Assembly (NCBI GenBank): GCA_964479465.1
Contig: CAYZMG010000005.1
Location: 49,340 to 113,339 of the forward strand
Length of the DNA stretch: 64,000 nucleotides
Direction: 5' to 3'
Source of the DNA: CADCTB01 sp964479465
GTDB taxonomy: Bacteria; Actinomycetota; Acidimicrobiia; Acidimicrobiales; AC-14
Under the pieces are notes generated by a model. That model searched no databases. It saw only the letters and a program-made list of their open reading frames with translations, and was not told the origin of the DNA. Both the position numbers and the translations under genes were made by a program. This document shows positions 24,745 to 33,702 of this stretch, in pieces; the stretch's first letter is position 1, and every line of letters begins with the position of its first letter.

Positions 24745-25548
24745 ATGTCACTGCCGGTCGCCGAGATCGGCGTGTTCGGGGGCACCGCCTTCTACTCCTG
24801 GCTCGACGACGTCGAGGAGGTGGCGGTGCAGACGCCCTACGGGGCGCCGTCGGCCCCCCTCGCCGTGGGCCACGTCCAGGGTCGGGCGGTGGCGTTCCTG
24901 GCCCGGCACGGTCCCGGCCACTCCATCCCCGCCCACCGGATCAACTACCGGGCCAACCTGTGGGCCCTTCGACGGCTCGGTGTGCGGCGAGTGCTGGCGC
25001 CGTCGTCGGTCGGGTCGCTCCAGCCCGACATGAAGCCGGGCGACCTCGTCGTCGTCGACCAGCTTGTCGACCGCACGTCGGGCCGGGCCGACAGCTTCTT
25101 CGACGGGCCATTGCCGGCGCACGTCACCTTCGCCGACCCCTACTGCCCGGAGCTGGGCGGGGTGACGCTGGCCGCGGCCCGGGCCGAGGGCGTGCCGGTG
25201 CACAAGGGCGGGACGGTCGTGGTGATCCAGGGGCCGCGCTTTTCGACGCGGGCGGAGTCGCAGTGGTTCTCGGCGGCAGGTTGGTCGGTGGTCAACATGA
25301 CGCAGTACCCGGAGGCGGCCCTGGCCCGGGAGCTGGGCATGTGTTACTCGGGGCTGGCGCTGGTCACCGACTATGACGCCGGCGTCCAGAGGGACGAGGC
25401 CGTGACCATGGAGACCGTGTTCCGGGTGCTGGCCGAGAACATCGAGCGGGTGAAGGGCGTGCTCCTGCGGGCCATCCCCGCCGTCCCGGCCTCGGTCGGA
25501 TGCGAATGCGCCACCGGGGCTCTGGACCCTGGAATGAATTCCACGTAA
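24745..25548 (+). CDS. mtnP: S-methyl-5'-thioadenosine phosphorylase
   Basis: This enzyme cleaves methylthioadenosine in the methionine salvage pathway. Start ATG 24745 opens 267 residues with VAEIGVFGGTAFYSW, ARHGPGHSIPAHRINYRANL, and the phosphorylase block VVVIQGPRFSTRAES, NMTQYPEA. Specificity for methylthioadenosine rather than inosine or guanosine rests on general pattern. It follows the FmdB gene by four bases. Confidence 0.88.
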   Translation: MSLPVAEIGVFGGTAFYSWLDDVEEVAVQTPYGAPSAPLAVGHVQGRAVAFLARHGPGHSIPAHRINYRANLWALRRLGVRRVLAPSSVGSLQPDMKPGDLVVVDQLVDRTSGRADSFFDGPLPAHVTFADPYCPELGGVTLAAARAEGVPVHKGGTVVVIQGPRFSTRAESQWFSAAGWSVVNMTQYPEAALARELGMCYSGLALVTDYDAGVQRDEAVTMETVFRVLAENIERVKGVLLRAIPAVPASVGCECATGALDPGMNST

Positions 25549-25597
25549 TCTCACAGCACTTCCCCCTCCGTGTTCACCCAGTCCGGAGGCCCCCGCC

Positions 25598-26326
25598 GTG
25601 CGCCTACGCCGTCTCGTCCGCTCTCCCTTCGCCTACTGGGCGGCAGTCGTCGCCCTGGCCGCCTTCACCGCCTCCACCATCGCCGGTCAGCTGGACCGGG
25701 CCGGCGCCCATGAAGCCCGCTACGGGCGGCTGCAGCCGGTGGTCACCGCGGCCCGGCCGGTCGAGGTCGGCACCGTGCTGCGCTCCGCCGACGTCGTGGT
25801 TCGCTCCATGCCCGCCGCCTTCCTCCCGGAGGGGGCGCTGGGCGCCACCGGCGAGGTCGTGGGCCGTACCGTGGTCGTTCCCCTGTTCCGGGGCACGCCG
25901 GTCGTCGCCGGCCAGCTGGCGCCCGATGGCCTCGAGGGGCTCGCCGCCCTGCTCCCCGCCGGCGGTCGGGCGGTGGCCGTGCCCACGGGGCCGGCGTCGG
26001 TGGCCCTGCGCCGGGGCGACTGGGTCGACGTGCTGGTCACCTTCGACCCGCCGCCGGCCGGCGAGGACCCCACATTCCCCGTGGCCGAGGCCGCCCTGGT
26101 GGTCGATGTCGGGCCCGAGGCGGTGGCGGTGGCCGTGGGGGCCGCGGAGGCGCTGCGGGTGGCCTACGCGGTTGCGGCCGGCGTGGTGACGCTCGTGCTC
26201 ACCGCCAAGGAGACGCCAGCAGCGCCAGCACGGCCAACCCCGCAGCCACCCGGTACACCACAAACGGCGGGCACGAGCGGGTGCGCACCACCGTCAGCAC
26301 CAGCCACACCGCCGCCAGCCCGGTGA
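25598..26326 (+). CDS. CpaB/RcpC-like SAF-domain protein
   Basis: The 242-residue product (GTG 25598) has an N-terminal membrane anchor (residues 10-28) and an SAF domain (about 48-105) with the pattern VEVGTVLRSADVVVRSMP. Such proteins assist Flp/Tad pilus assembly or are antifreeze-like periplasmic factors. No other pilus gene is near. The last 128 bp overlap the end of uppP on the opposite strand, and the final 40 residues are Pro/Thr/Ala-rich. Confidence 0.7.
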   Translation: MRLRRLVRSPFAYWAAVVALAAFTASTIAGQLDRAGAHEARYGRLQPVVTAARPVEVGTVLRSADVVVRSMPAAFLPEGALGATGEVVGRTVVVPLFRGTPVVAGQLAPDGLEGLAALLPAGGRAVAVPTGPASVALRRGDWVDVLVTFDPPPAGEDPTFPVAEAALVVDVGPEAVAVAVGAAEALRVAYAVAAGVVTLVLTAKETPAAPARPTPQPPGTPQTAGTSGCAPPSAPATPPPAR

Positions 26327-27071
26327 TCGCTGAGGCGACGATGCCCCAGAAGAAGGCCGGCGCCGTACCGGGGGGCAGGCCGTCGACCGCCAGCTGGGCG
26401 CCCTTATAGAGAGCGGCCCCGCCGGTGATCGGCATGCTCATCAGGAACGACAGGCGGGCGGCGGCGTTGCGGTCGAAGCCCAGGAAGCGGCCGGCGGTCA
26501 TCGTGATGCCCGACCGGGAGACGCCGGGGGAGAGGGCGACGGCCTGGGCCAGGCCCATGGTCAGGGCCTGGCGGGGCCCGTAGTCGCCCTCCTTCCGGTC
26601 GCCGGGCAACCGGTCGGCCACGAGCAGGACCAGACCGAACACGATCAGCATCACCGCGATCAGCCAGATCTGGCCCAAGTGGGTGTTGATGAAGGACTCC
26701 AGGCTGGCGCCGACGATGGCGCCGGGCACGGCGGAGAGCAAGAGCAGCCAAGCCATCCGCTGGTCGGTGGTGGTGACGGACCGGGTCCGCAACGAGGTCA
26801 CAGCCGCGGCGGCGAAGCGGAGCAGATCCTTCCGGAAGTACAGCAGCGACGCCAGGACCGTGCCGACGTGGAGGGCGACGTCGAAGGTCTTGTTGAGATC
26901 GACGTGCTCCGGCCCCGTCAGCTCCTCCCAGCCGAACAGCCAGGGGACGAGGATTAGGTGCCCGCTGGAGGAGATGGGCAGGAACTCCGACAGGCCCTGG
27001 GTGATCCCCAGCACGATGGCGTGCACGACTGGGATGGTGATGGCCGGGTCGGCTTGGGCGAGGTCGAGCAC
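26199..27071 (-). CDS. uppP: undecaprenyl-diphosphatase
   Basis: UppP recycles undecaprenyl diphosphate, the lipid carrier of cell wall synthesis, and confers bacitracin tolerance when abundant. The 290 residues contain the two signature regions: GLSEFLPISSSGHLIL near 25-42 and PGVSRSGITMTAGRFLGFDR near 178-198. About eight membrane helices are visible. Its 3' end overlaps the CpaB-like gene tail-to-tail. Confidence 0.95.
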   Translation of the reverse strand: MLDLAQADPAITIPVVHAIVLGITQGLSEFLPISSSGHLILVPWLFGWEELTGPEHVDLNKTFDVALHVGTVLASLLYFRKDLLRFAAAAVTSLRTRSVTTTDQRMAWLLLLSAVPGAIVGASLESFINTHLGQIWLIAVMLIVFGLVLLVADRLPGDRKEGDYGPRQALTMGLAQAVALSPGVSRSGITMTAGRFLGFDRNAAARLSFLMSMPITGGAALYKGAQLAVDGLPPGTAPAFFWGIVASAITGLAAVWLVLTVVRTRSCPPFVVYRVAAGLAVLALLASPWR

Positions 27072-27103
27072 CGACGGAGGTTAGGGGCTGGGTCGGCGGA
27101 GGT

Positions 27104-28447
27104 TTAGGAACCGCTGAGCTGGACGTCGCCGATGACGAGCGTCAGGCCGGCGGCGCCGCCGGGGAGCCACTCGAGGTCGCTACCGACGGCTACCAGGTCG
27201 AGGAGCATGCGCTGCAGGGTGGAGGCGATGGTGGCTTCCCGCACGGGTTCGGCCGGCGCACCGTCGCGGAAGAGCAGGCCCTCGACGCCGACGGAGAAGT
27301 CGCCGCTGATGGGGTTGGCGCCCGAGTGCAGGCCGCTGACCGACTGGACCAGCAGGCCGTCGCCCACGTCGGCCATGAGCTGCTCCTGGCTGCGGTCGCC
27401 CGGCGTCAGGCTCAGGGCCCGGCTGCCGACGCCCGGCGTGGAGCGGTAGCCGCCCCGCACCGCAGAAGCGGTCGACGGGACCCCGCAGCGCCGGCCCGTG
27501 TAGGAGTTGTGCAGGAAGCCCTGGAGCACCCCGTCGGAGATGAGGACGTTGCGCCGGCTGGCCAGGCCCTCGGCGTCGTAGCGGCCGGCGCCCCATGCCT
27601 GGGGCTCGGTGGGGTCGTCGACCAGGGTCAGGAAGGGCACGGCGACGGCCTCGCCCTCTCGGTCGGCGAAGAGCGAGCGCCCCTTGATCACCGACGACGC
27701 CGACAATCCCGAGGACAGCAGGCCCAGGAACGACGACGACACCGACGGGTCGAGCAGCACGGTGAGCCGGCGTGACGCCGGCTTGCGGGCCCCCAACAGG
27801 CGGGTGGCCTTCTCGCTGGCGTCCTTCACCGCCTTGGCCATGTCGAGGTCCTCGGGCGTGCGGGCCACCGAGTAGCCGGAGCCGGTCATGGTCTCAGTGC
27901 CCTCACCGGCCATGGCCGAGGCGACGATCGAGCAGCTCGACCGGCGAGAGGTGGCCCGCACGCCCGTCGTGGATGCGATCGCCGATTCCCCGCTCGAGTC
28001 GCCGTACTCGGCCATCTCGACGCCCCGGATTCGGGGGTCGGCGGCCCGCACCGCCCGGTCGAGCTCCAGGGCCATCTCCACCTTGCGGTCGGCGGGGAAC
28101 TGCGCCAGCTCCTCCCGGTACAGGTCGAGGTCGACGGGCTCCACGCCGTCAGGCGACACCAGGCCGAGGAACTCGTCCACCGTGCCGAAGGCGGCATTGT
28201 CCCGGGCCTCGGCCAAGGTCTCGGCGACGATGGAGTCCTCGAGCGACGCGGCGTAGGCGAAGCCCTGGCGCCCGTCGACGATCACCCGCACGCCGACGCC
28301 CTGGGTGTCGGCCGACGACAGCGACTCCACCGCCCCGTCGAACACCTTGACCTCGGTGTGGTGACTGCGGCCGAGGTAAACCTCCACCTCCTCGCCGGCC
28401 TTCGCCTGCCCCACGATGCGTTCCGCTACCTCCAACAGCTCACTCAC
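27104..28447 (-). CDS. TldE/PmbA-type metalloprotease subunit
   Basis: TldD and TldE form a heteromeric peptidase that trims peptides such as microcin precursors. This subunit has 447 residues, starts at GTG 28447 overlapping the tldD stop (GTGA), and shows the family marks GVGVRVIVDGRQGFAYAAS, LLDPSVSSSFLGLLSS and NPISGDFSVGVEGLL. It lacks the HExxxH motif of TldD, as expected for the E subunit. Confidence 0.9.
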   Translation of the reverse strand: MSELLEVAERIVGQAKAGEEVEVYLGRSHHTEVKVFDGAVESLSSADTQGVGVRVIVDGRQGFAYAASLEDSIVAETLAEARDNAAFGTVDEFLGLVSPDGVEPVDLDLYREELAQFPADRKVEMALELDRAVRAADPRIRGVEMAEYGDSSGESAIASTTGVRATSRRSSCSIVASAMAGEGTETMTGSGYSVARTPEDLDMAKAVKDASEKATRLLGARKPASRRLTVLLDPSVSSSFLGLLSSGLSASSVIKGRSLFADREGEAVAVPFLTLVDDPTEPQAWGAGRYDAEGLASRRNVLISDGVLQGFLHNSYTGRRCGVPSTASAVRGGYRSTPGVGSRALSLTPGDRSQEQLMADVGDGLLVQSVSGLHSGANPISGDFSVGVEGLLFRDGAPAEPVREATIASTLQRMLLDLVAVGSDLEWLPGGAAGLTLVIGDVQLSGS

Positions 28448-29832
28448 GCCGCCGTTCCGCCCACGGTCATCGCAGCCACGCGCAAGGTTGGCTGGCCGGA
28501 CGAAACCGGGACGCCCTGGCCGTCCTTGCCGCACGTGCCCGTCCAGGTGTCGAAGTCGTTGCCCACGGCGTCGATGGCCCGCAGCACCTCGGGGCCGTTG
28601 CCGATCAGGTTGGCCGAGCGGATGGGGTGGGTGATCTCGCCGTTCTCGATCATGTACGCCTCGGTGATCCCGAAGACGAAGTCGCCGGTGGCGGTGTTGA
28701 CCTGGCCGCCGCCGAGCTGCACGCAGTAGATGCCGTAGGGGGTCTGGCGGATGATCTCCTCGGGGTCCTCCTCGCCGGCGAGGACGTAGGTGTTGGTCAT
28801 GCGGACCATCGGCAGGTGGTGGTAGCTCTGGCGCCGGCCGTTGCCCGACGACGCCCGGCCGGCCTTGCGGGCCCGGAGGTGGTCCCACATGTAGTCGGTG
28901 AGCTCGCCGTTCTCGATCAGGGTGTTGCGCTGGGCCGGGTGACCCTCGTCGTCGATGGCGTAGGTGCCCCACTCGCGGGCGTAGGTGCCGTCGTCGACCA
29001 GGTTGACCAGGGGCGACGCCACCTGCTTTCCGACCTGGTCGCGGAAGACCGAGGCGTCGCGGCCGACCAGGTCGGCCTCCAGCCCGTGCCCGCAGGCCTC
29101 GTGGAACAGCACGCCGCCGGCGCCCCGCTTGAGGACGACGGGCAGCGTCCCGCTCGGCGCCGGCCGGGCCTTGAGCATGACCAGGGCCCGGCGGGCGGAC
29201 TCGGCCGCGATCTCGGCCGAGTCGACCTCGTCGAACAGCTCGAAGCCAACGGTGCGGCCGGGAGCTTCGTAGCCGGTCTGCATGCCGGTGTCGCCCGAAG
29301 CCACGCAGCTGACCATGAGGCGGGTCCGGACCTGGTCGTCGGAGGTGAGCAGCCCGTCGCTGTTGGCCACCATGATCTGCCGGCGGCTGTCGCCGTAGGT
29401 GACGCCGACCTGGCGGATGGCGCCGCCGGCGGCGCGGGCGGCGTCGTTGGCCTTCAGCAGCAGCTCGGCCTTTCGCGACTTGGCCACGTCCTGCGGGAAA
29501 ATCTCGACCTCGTGCGGCCGGGCGGGGTCCTGGCGGGTCAGGGCGACCTCGCGCACGCCGGCCCCGCCGCCCCGGGCGGCGGCGGCCGCCGCGTCGGCCG
29601 CGGATCGCAACCCCTCCTCGGTGAGATCCGACGTGTGGGCGAAGCCCGTGGTCTCGCCCCGGACGACGCGGATGCCGGCGCCGCGGTCCCGCCCCGAGGT
29701 CAGCTCCTCGATCCTGCCGTCGTCGAGCCGGGCGGAGGAGGTCCGCCGGTCCTCGGCGAACACCTCGGCGAAGTCGCCGCCGGTGCGCAGGGCGGCGGTC
29801 AGGACCCGTTGGACAACGGCGTCATCGATCAT
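28444..29832 (-). CDS. tldD: TldD-type zinc metalloprotease subunit
   Basis: This is the catalytic subunit of the TldD/TldE peptidase, with the motif HEACGHGLEAD (HExxxH) at about residue 255. N-terminal part: GRIEELTSGRDRGAGIRVV; C-terminal part: GGGQVNTATGDFVFGITEAY and a Cys-containing TGTCGKDGQGVPVSSG end. ATG 29832 gives 462 residues. It is translationally coupled to the TldE gene downstream. Confidence 0.93.
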   Translation of the reverse strand: MIDDAVVQRVLTAALRTGGDFAEVFAEDRRTSSARLDDGRIEELTSGRDRGAGIRVVRGETTGFAHTSDLTEEGLRSAADAAAAAARGGGAGVREVALTRQDPARPHEVEIFPQDVAKSRKAELLLKANDAARAAGGAIRQVGVTYGDSRRQIMVANSDGLLTSDDQVRTRLMVSCVASGDTGMQTGYEAPGRTVGFELFDEVDSAEIAAESARRALVMLKARPAPSGTLPVVLKRGAGGVLFHEACGHGLEADLVGRDASVFRDQVGKQVASPLVNLVDDGTYAREWGTYAIDDEGHPAQRNTLIENGELTDYMWDHLRARKAGRASSGNGRRQSYHHLPMVRMTNTYVLAGEEDPEEIIRQTPYGIYCVQLGGGQVNTATGDFVFGITEAYMIENGEITHPIRSANLIGNGPEVLRAIDAVGNDFDTWTGTCGKDGQGVPVSSGQPTLRVAAMTVGGTAA

Positions 29833-29866
29833 CAGGCGATGGTACCGGCGCCCCCACACTTCGGCG

Positions 29867-29908
29867 TTTGGTAGGTCTGCGCCGTCCTGGCGCGCCGGAT
29901 CTACCAAA
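29867..29908. terminator. hairpin between hydrolase and tldD
   Basis: TTTGGTAG and CTACCAAA form an 8-bp stem around a GC-rich 26-base loop in the 85-bp gap between the hydrolase stop and the tldD start. On the minus strand the arm ends in A/C rather than a T-run, so termination is uncertain. Confidence 0.4.
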
Positions 29909-29917
29909 ACGGCGCCG

Positions 29918-30748
29918 TCAGAGCTGGCTGAGGAAGCCCGACACCGCCGCCCACCAGGCCTCGGGCTGCTCCAGCTGGGGCACATGGCCGGCGCCCGGGA
30001 TCACGGTGAGCGTCGCCCCCGGCACGGTGGCGGCCAGGCGCCGGCAGTCGTCGCCCATGGTCACGTCGTGCTCGCCGACGATGACCGCGGTGGGTAGATC
30101 GAGGGTGGCCAGGCGCGACAACCGGTCCTCCTGGTCGACGAAGCGGGGCGCCATCGCCATCCACATGTCGGGCGACGTGGACACCAGGCGGGCCCGGGAC
30201 TGCTCGGCATAGCCGGGGATGGCCTCCTGCAGCCGCTCGAAGGCGGCCACCGATTCGGGGTTCTGGGCCCGGCGGGCGGCCTGGGCGTCGGCCAGCCCCT
30301 CCATGCCCGCCTCCCGCACCACCCAGCAGCCGAGCTGCACCAGCTCCATGGAGATGCCGGGCACGGGGCCGTGGAACGTGCTGGCCAGGACCAGTCCGGT
30401 GAGCCGATGCGGGTGGTCCAGGGCGATCAACTGGGCGACGCCGCCGCCCATGGAGTGGCCGAGCAGGGCGAAGCGGTCCCAGCCCAGCCAGTCGGCCAGG
30501 GCGACCACGTCGGCGGCCATGAGCTCCAAGCTGTAGGCGCCGGCGTCGGTGGGGCGGTCGCTGCGCCCGTGACCCCGGAGATCGGGGGCCACCGCGTGCC
30601 AGCCGAGCTCGGCGAGCGGCTCGATGACGCCGGCCACCTCGTCGGCGTCGGCGGTGAAGCCGTGCACCAGCATGACCGGCAGACCGCCCTCGCCGGCCTC
30701 GACGACATGGAGTGAGACGTCGCCGAGATAAGCGGTGCGTGTGCGCAT
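29918..30748 (-). CDS. alpha/beta hydrolase
   Basis: The 276 residues follow the alpha/beta hydrolase order: oxyanion strand MLVHGF near 27, nucleophile Ser in LLGHSMGGG near 98, acid in VGEHD near 222, and His in GAGHVPQLE near 252. The pattern DLRGHGRSDRP is typical of esterases and haloperoxidase-like members. Substrate is unknown. It is divergent from the membrane protein at 30813. Confidence 0.9.
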   Translation of the reverse strand: MRTRTAYLGDVSLHVVEAGEGGLPVMLVHGFTADADEVAGVIEPLAELGWHAVAPDLRGHGRSDRPTDAGAYSLELMAADVVALADWLGWDRFALLGHSMGGGVAQLIALDHPHRLTGLVLASTFHGPVPGISMELVQLGCWVVREAGMEGLADAQAARRAQNPESVAAFERLQEAIPGYAEQSRARLVSTSPDMWMAMAPRFVDQEDRLSRLATLDLPTAVIVGEHDVTMGDDCRRLAATVPGATLTVIPGAGHVPQLEQPEAWWAAVSGFLSQL

Positions 30749-30812
30749 CGGGCGGGGAGGTTACCGAGCGGGAAACATGGAATGCCGAAGGTTGCCAGGA
30801 AGCGTAGGCTGG

Positions 30813-31775
30813 ATGACCGTGGGAGGGAGAACCAGGGCGAGGCTGCTACTCGGCTTCCGAGTCGCCGCAAGCGCCGGCATGCTCGCCGTGCTGCTGCCGC
30901 GCATCGACCTGGCCTCGCTGTTCCCGAGGCCCCAGCTGTCCACGCTGGCCTGGTTGGGCGGGGGCCTGGCCGTCTACGCCCTGGCCGTCGTCCTCTCCAC
31001 CGTGCGCTGGGGCCAGGTGCTCCAAGCCCTCGAGATCCCCTCCGACCTCCCACCGCTGGTGTCTCACACCCTGGCCGGGATGTTCGTGTCGAACTTCCTC
31101 CCCAGCACCGTGGGCGGCGACGTCCTGCGGGTGGCCCGGCTGTCGGCGGTGAACGGCCAGCGGGCGACCTCGGCCGCCTCGGTGGTGGTCGAGCGCCTCA
31201 CCGGCTTCCTCGTCCTGCCGTTCCTCACCCTCGTCGCCCTGTTCGCCAACCCGGCCCTGCTCGACCTGGGCCGGGCCAGCCGTCTCAGCCTCACGCTGGC
31301 CCTGGGCACCCTCGCCGCCCTGGTCGTGATCGTGGTCCTGGTCACGAGCATCAAGATTGGTGAGCGCTTCGCGGGCCGGGCCTGGCTGGGCTTCCTGAGC
31401 GCCGTGCAGCTCGGCCTGTCCCGCCTGCGCCGCGATCCCGGCGCCGCCGTCGGGGTGCTGGTCAGCGCCCTCGCCTACCAACTGGCCATGGTCGCCGCGG
31501 CATGGATGGCGGGCCACGCCATGGGCATCCAGGTGGGGTGGTCGGCGATGATGGCCTTCATCCCGATCGTGGCCATTGCCCAGGTGCTGCCGATCTCGGT
31601 GAGCGGGCTCGGGCTGCGGGAGGGCGCCCTGGTGCTCCTGCTCATGCCCCTCGGCGTGCCCAGTGGCCGGGCGGTGGCCTTCGGCCTTCTCCTGTACGGG
31701 ATGAACCTGGTGGTCAGCCTCCTGGGCGCCCCCGCCTTCGCCGTCGGCGCCCGGCCCGTCCGGGTCGCGGCTTGA
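30813..31775 (+). CDS. polytopic membrane protein, LPG-synthase-TM (UPF0104) family
   Basis: The 320 residues hold about eight hydrophobic helices and the family marks MFVSNFLPSTVGGDVLR and LPISVSGLGLREGALV. Such proteins include the flippase part of MprF and AglD-like proteins that move or handle isoprenoid-linked lipids. I chose ATG 30813; GTG 30819 is an alternative. It is coupled to the PAP2 gene (TTGA overlap) and heads the carotenoid operon. Confidence 0.8.
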   Translation: MTVGGRTRARLLLGFRVAASAGMLAVLLPRIDLASLFPRPQLSTLAWLGGGLAVYALAVVLSTVRWGQVLQALEIPSDLPPLVSHTLAGMFVSNFLPSTVGGDVLRVARLSAVNGQRATSAASVVVERLTGFLVLPFLTLVALFANPALLDLGRASRLSLTLALGTLAALVVIVVLVTSIKIGERFAGRAWLGFLSAVQLGLSRLRRDPGAAVGVLVSALAYQLAMVAAAWMAGHAMGIQVGWSAMMAFIPIVAIAQVLPISVSGLGLREGALVLLLMPLGVPSGRAVAFGLLLYGMNLVVSLLGAPAFAVGARPVRVAA

Positions 31776-32563
31776 GCGAGAGCGGAACCGAAGGCCCCGA
31801 GCCAGACCCTCCAGCCCAGCGTTCCAGGCTCCGCTGGTGGAAGGAAGTCCTGTACATCGCCGCCTTCTACGGCGTCTACAGCTTCATCCGCAACACCCAG
31901 GGGTCGGCCTCCGTCTCCGCCGACGAGGCCTTCGCCAACGCCCGGGCCGTCATCGACGCCGAGCGGGCCCTTGGTCTCTACTTCGAGGAGGGCGTCCAGG
32001 AGGCGTTCCTCGGCTGGCGGTGGTTCATCCAGTTCTGGAACCTCTTCTACGGGACGTTCCACTTCGTGGTGACGATCGCCGCCCTGGTCCTGCTGTTCCG
32101 CCGGTTCCCCGCCCGCTACCCGCGCTGGCGCAACACCCTGGCTGCCACCACCGCCCTGGCCCTTATCGGCTTTGCCACCTACCCGCTCATGCCCCCCCGG
32201 CTGCTGCCGGCGTCGTACGGGTTCGTCGACACGCTTCGGGACTACGGGGGGCTGTGGTCGTTCGAGTCGGGCCCGGTGGCCCAGGTGTCGAACCAGTACG
32301 CAGCGATGCCGAGCCTGCACTTCGCGTGGTCGGCGTGGAGCGCGTTCGTCCTCTACCCGATGCTGCGCCGGCCCTGGTCGCGGGCGCTGATCCTGCTGTA
32401 CCCGGCCGCCACCACCTTCGCCATCGTGGTCACCGGCAACCACTTCTGGCTCGACGCCGCCGGCGGGGCGGTGGTCCTCGCCGTGGGTGCCCTTGCCGGG
32501 TTCCGCCTGGCCGCGGCGACGGCGCGCCATCCGGTTGATGATCCGGTTCCGAACCGCGCCTAA
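31772..32563 (+). CDS. PAP2-superfamily membrane phosphatase/transferase
   Basis: TTG 31772 overlaps the preceding TGA and gives 263 residues with about six helices. The acid-phosphatase triad appears as MPSLHFAWSAW and GNHFWLDAAGG, the form found in inositolphosphorylceramide synthase-like (Ipt/Aur1) members rather than PSGH. The substrate is probably a lipid phosphate or diphosphate; prenyl diphosphate is possible given crtE next door. Confidence 0.8.
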   Translation: MSESGTEGPEPDPPAQRSRLRWWKEVLYIAAFYGVYSFIRNTQGSASVSADEAFANARAVIDAERALGLYFEEGVQEAFLGWRWFIQFWNLFYGTFHFVVTIAALVLLFRRFPARYPRWRNTLAATTALALIGFATYPLMPPRLLPASYGFVDTLRDYGGLWSFESGPVAQVSNQYAAMPSLHFAWSAWSAFVLYPMLRRPWSRALILLYPAATTFAIVVTGNHFWLDAAGGAVVLAVGALAGFRLAAATARHPVDDPVPNRA

Positions 32564-32591
32564 CCTGATCGATCACCGGAGAGGAGGGTTG

Positions 32592-33662
32592 GTGCGGGTC
32601 GTCCCTGGAATCGCGTTGGCGCCCCCGAGCCTGGCCGGCATCGCCCGTCGGGTCGAGGCGCGCATTGCCGACGTCCTCGAGACCGAGCTGGCCCGATGGT
32701 CGGCGGTGGACCCTGACCTCGCCGAGCCGTTCTCCGCCCTGCGCGACCTCGTCCTCGCCGGCGGCAAGCGGCTGCGGCCGGCGTTCTGTCACTGGGCCTA
32801 CGTCGGCGCCGGTGGCGATGCCGACGACCCGGCCGTGGTTGACGCCGGCGCCGGCCTGGAGCTCCTGCACACCTTCGCCCTGGTGCACGACGACATCATG
32901 GACGGCTCCGCCACCCGCCGGGGCACCGACACCATCCACGTCCTGTTCGAGTCCGGCCACGCCCTGGACGGCTGGCGGGGCGAGGCCCGGCGCTTCGGCG
33001 AGGGCGTGGCCATCCTGGTCGGCGATCTGGCCTTCGTCTACGCCGACCAGCTCCTCGCCGGCGCCCCGCCGGCCGCCCACCAGGTCTTCACCGAGCTGCG
33101 CATCGAGGTCAACGTCGGCCAGTACCTGGACCTGCTCGGCACGGCCCGGGGCCGGGCCACCGAGGCTACGGCCCGGCGCATTTCCCGGTTCAAGTCCGGC
33201 AAGTACACCGTCGAGCGGCCGCTGCACCTGGGCGCCGCCCTCGCCGGTCGCCTCGACGACCTGGCGGCGCCGCTCTCCGGCTACGGCCTGCCCCTCGGCG
33301 AGGCCTTCCAGCTCCGCGACGACCTGCTGGGGGTCTTCGGCGACGAGGACGTCACCGGCAAGCCGGTGGGGGAGGACCTCCGGGAAGGCAAGCCGACCCT
33401 CCTCTACGCCATGGCCGTGGAGCAGGCCACCCGGGCCGACGCCGCCGTGCTGGCCCGCTACGGCGCCGCCGACCTGAACGAGGACGAGGTGGCCGCCCTC
33501 CAGGACGTGCTCCTGACCTCGGGTGCGGTGGAGACGGTCGAGGGCAACATCGATCGCTTGGTGGCCGAGGCGGTCGAGGCCGTCGACGGCGCCGGCCTCA
33601 TGGGTGAGGCCCACGAGGCGCTGGTCGAGCTGGCGTACTACGTCGCCGGCCGCGATCGGTGA
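32592..33662 (+). CDS. crtE: geranylgeranyl diphosphate synthase type polyprenyl synthetase
   Basis: The enzyme condenses isopentenyl diphosphate units to C20 prenyl diphosphate for carotenoids. From GTG 32592, just after GAGGAGG, there are 356 residues. The first Asp-rich motif is HDDIMDGSATRRG, the second FQLRDDLLGVFGD, with GGKRLRPAF near the N-terminus and KPVGEDLREGKPTLL after. Chain length is inferred from context (crtI, crtB follow), not from residues. Confidence 0.92.
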   Translation: MRVVPGIALAPPSLAGIARRVEARIADVLETELARWSAVDPDLAEPFSALRDLVLAGGKRLRPAFCHWAYVGAGGDADDPAVVDAGAGLELLHTFALVHDDIMDGSATRRGTDTIHVLFESGHALDGWRGEARRFGEGVAILVGDLAFVYADQLLAGAPPAAHQVFTELRIEVNVGQYLDLLGTARGRATEATARRISRFKSGKYTVERPLHLGAALAGRLDDLAAPLSGYGLPLGEAFQLRDDLLGVFGDEDVTGKPVGEDLREGKPTLLYAMAVEQATRADAAVLARYGAADLNEDEVAALQDVLLTSGAVETVEGNIDRLVAEAVEAVDGAGLMGEAHEALVELAYYVAGRDR

Positions 33663-33702
33663 CGCCACCTACGATCGGGGCTTCCACACAGGGGGGTTCG
33701 CG

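Noticed and set aside
24420..24785. Minus-strand frames across the FmdB tail rich in Leu/Val/Gly
   Set aside because: They mirror the Thr-Asp-Lys tandem repeat on the coding strand.
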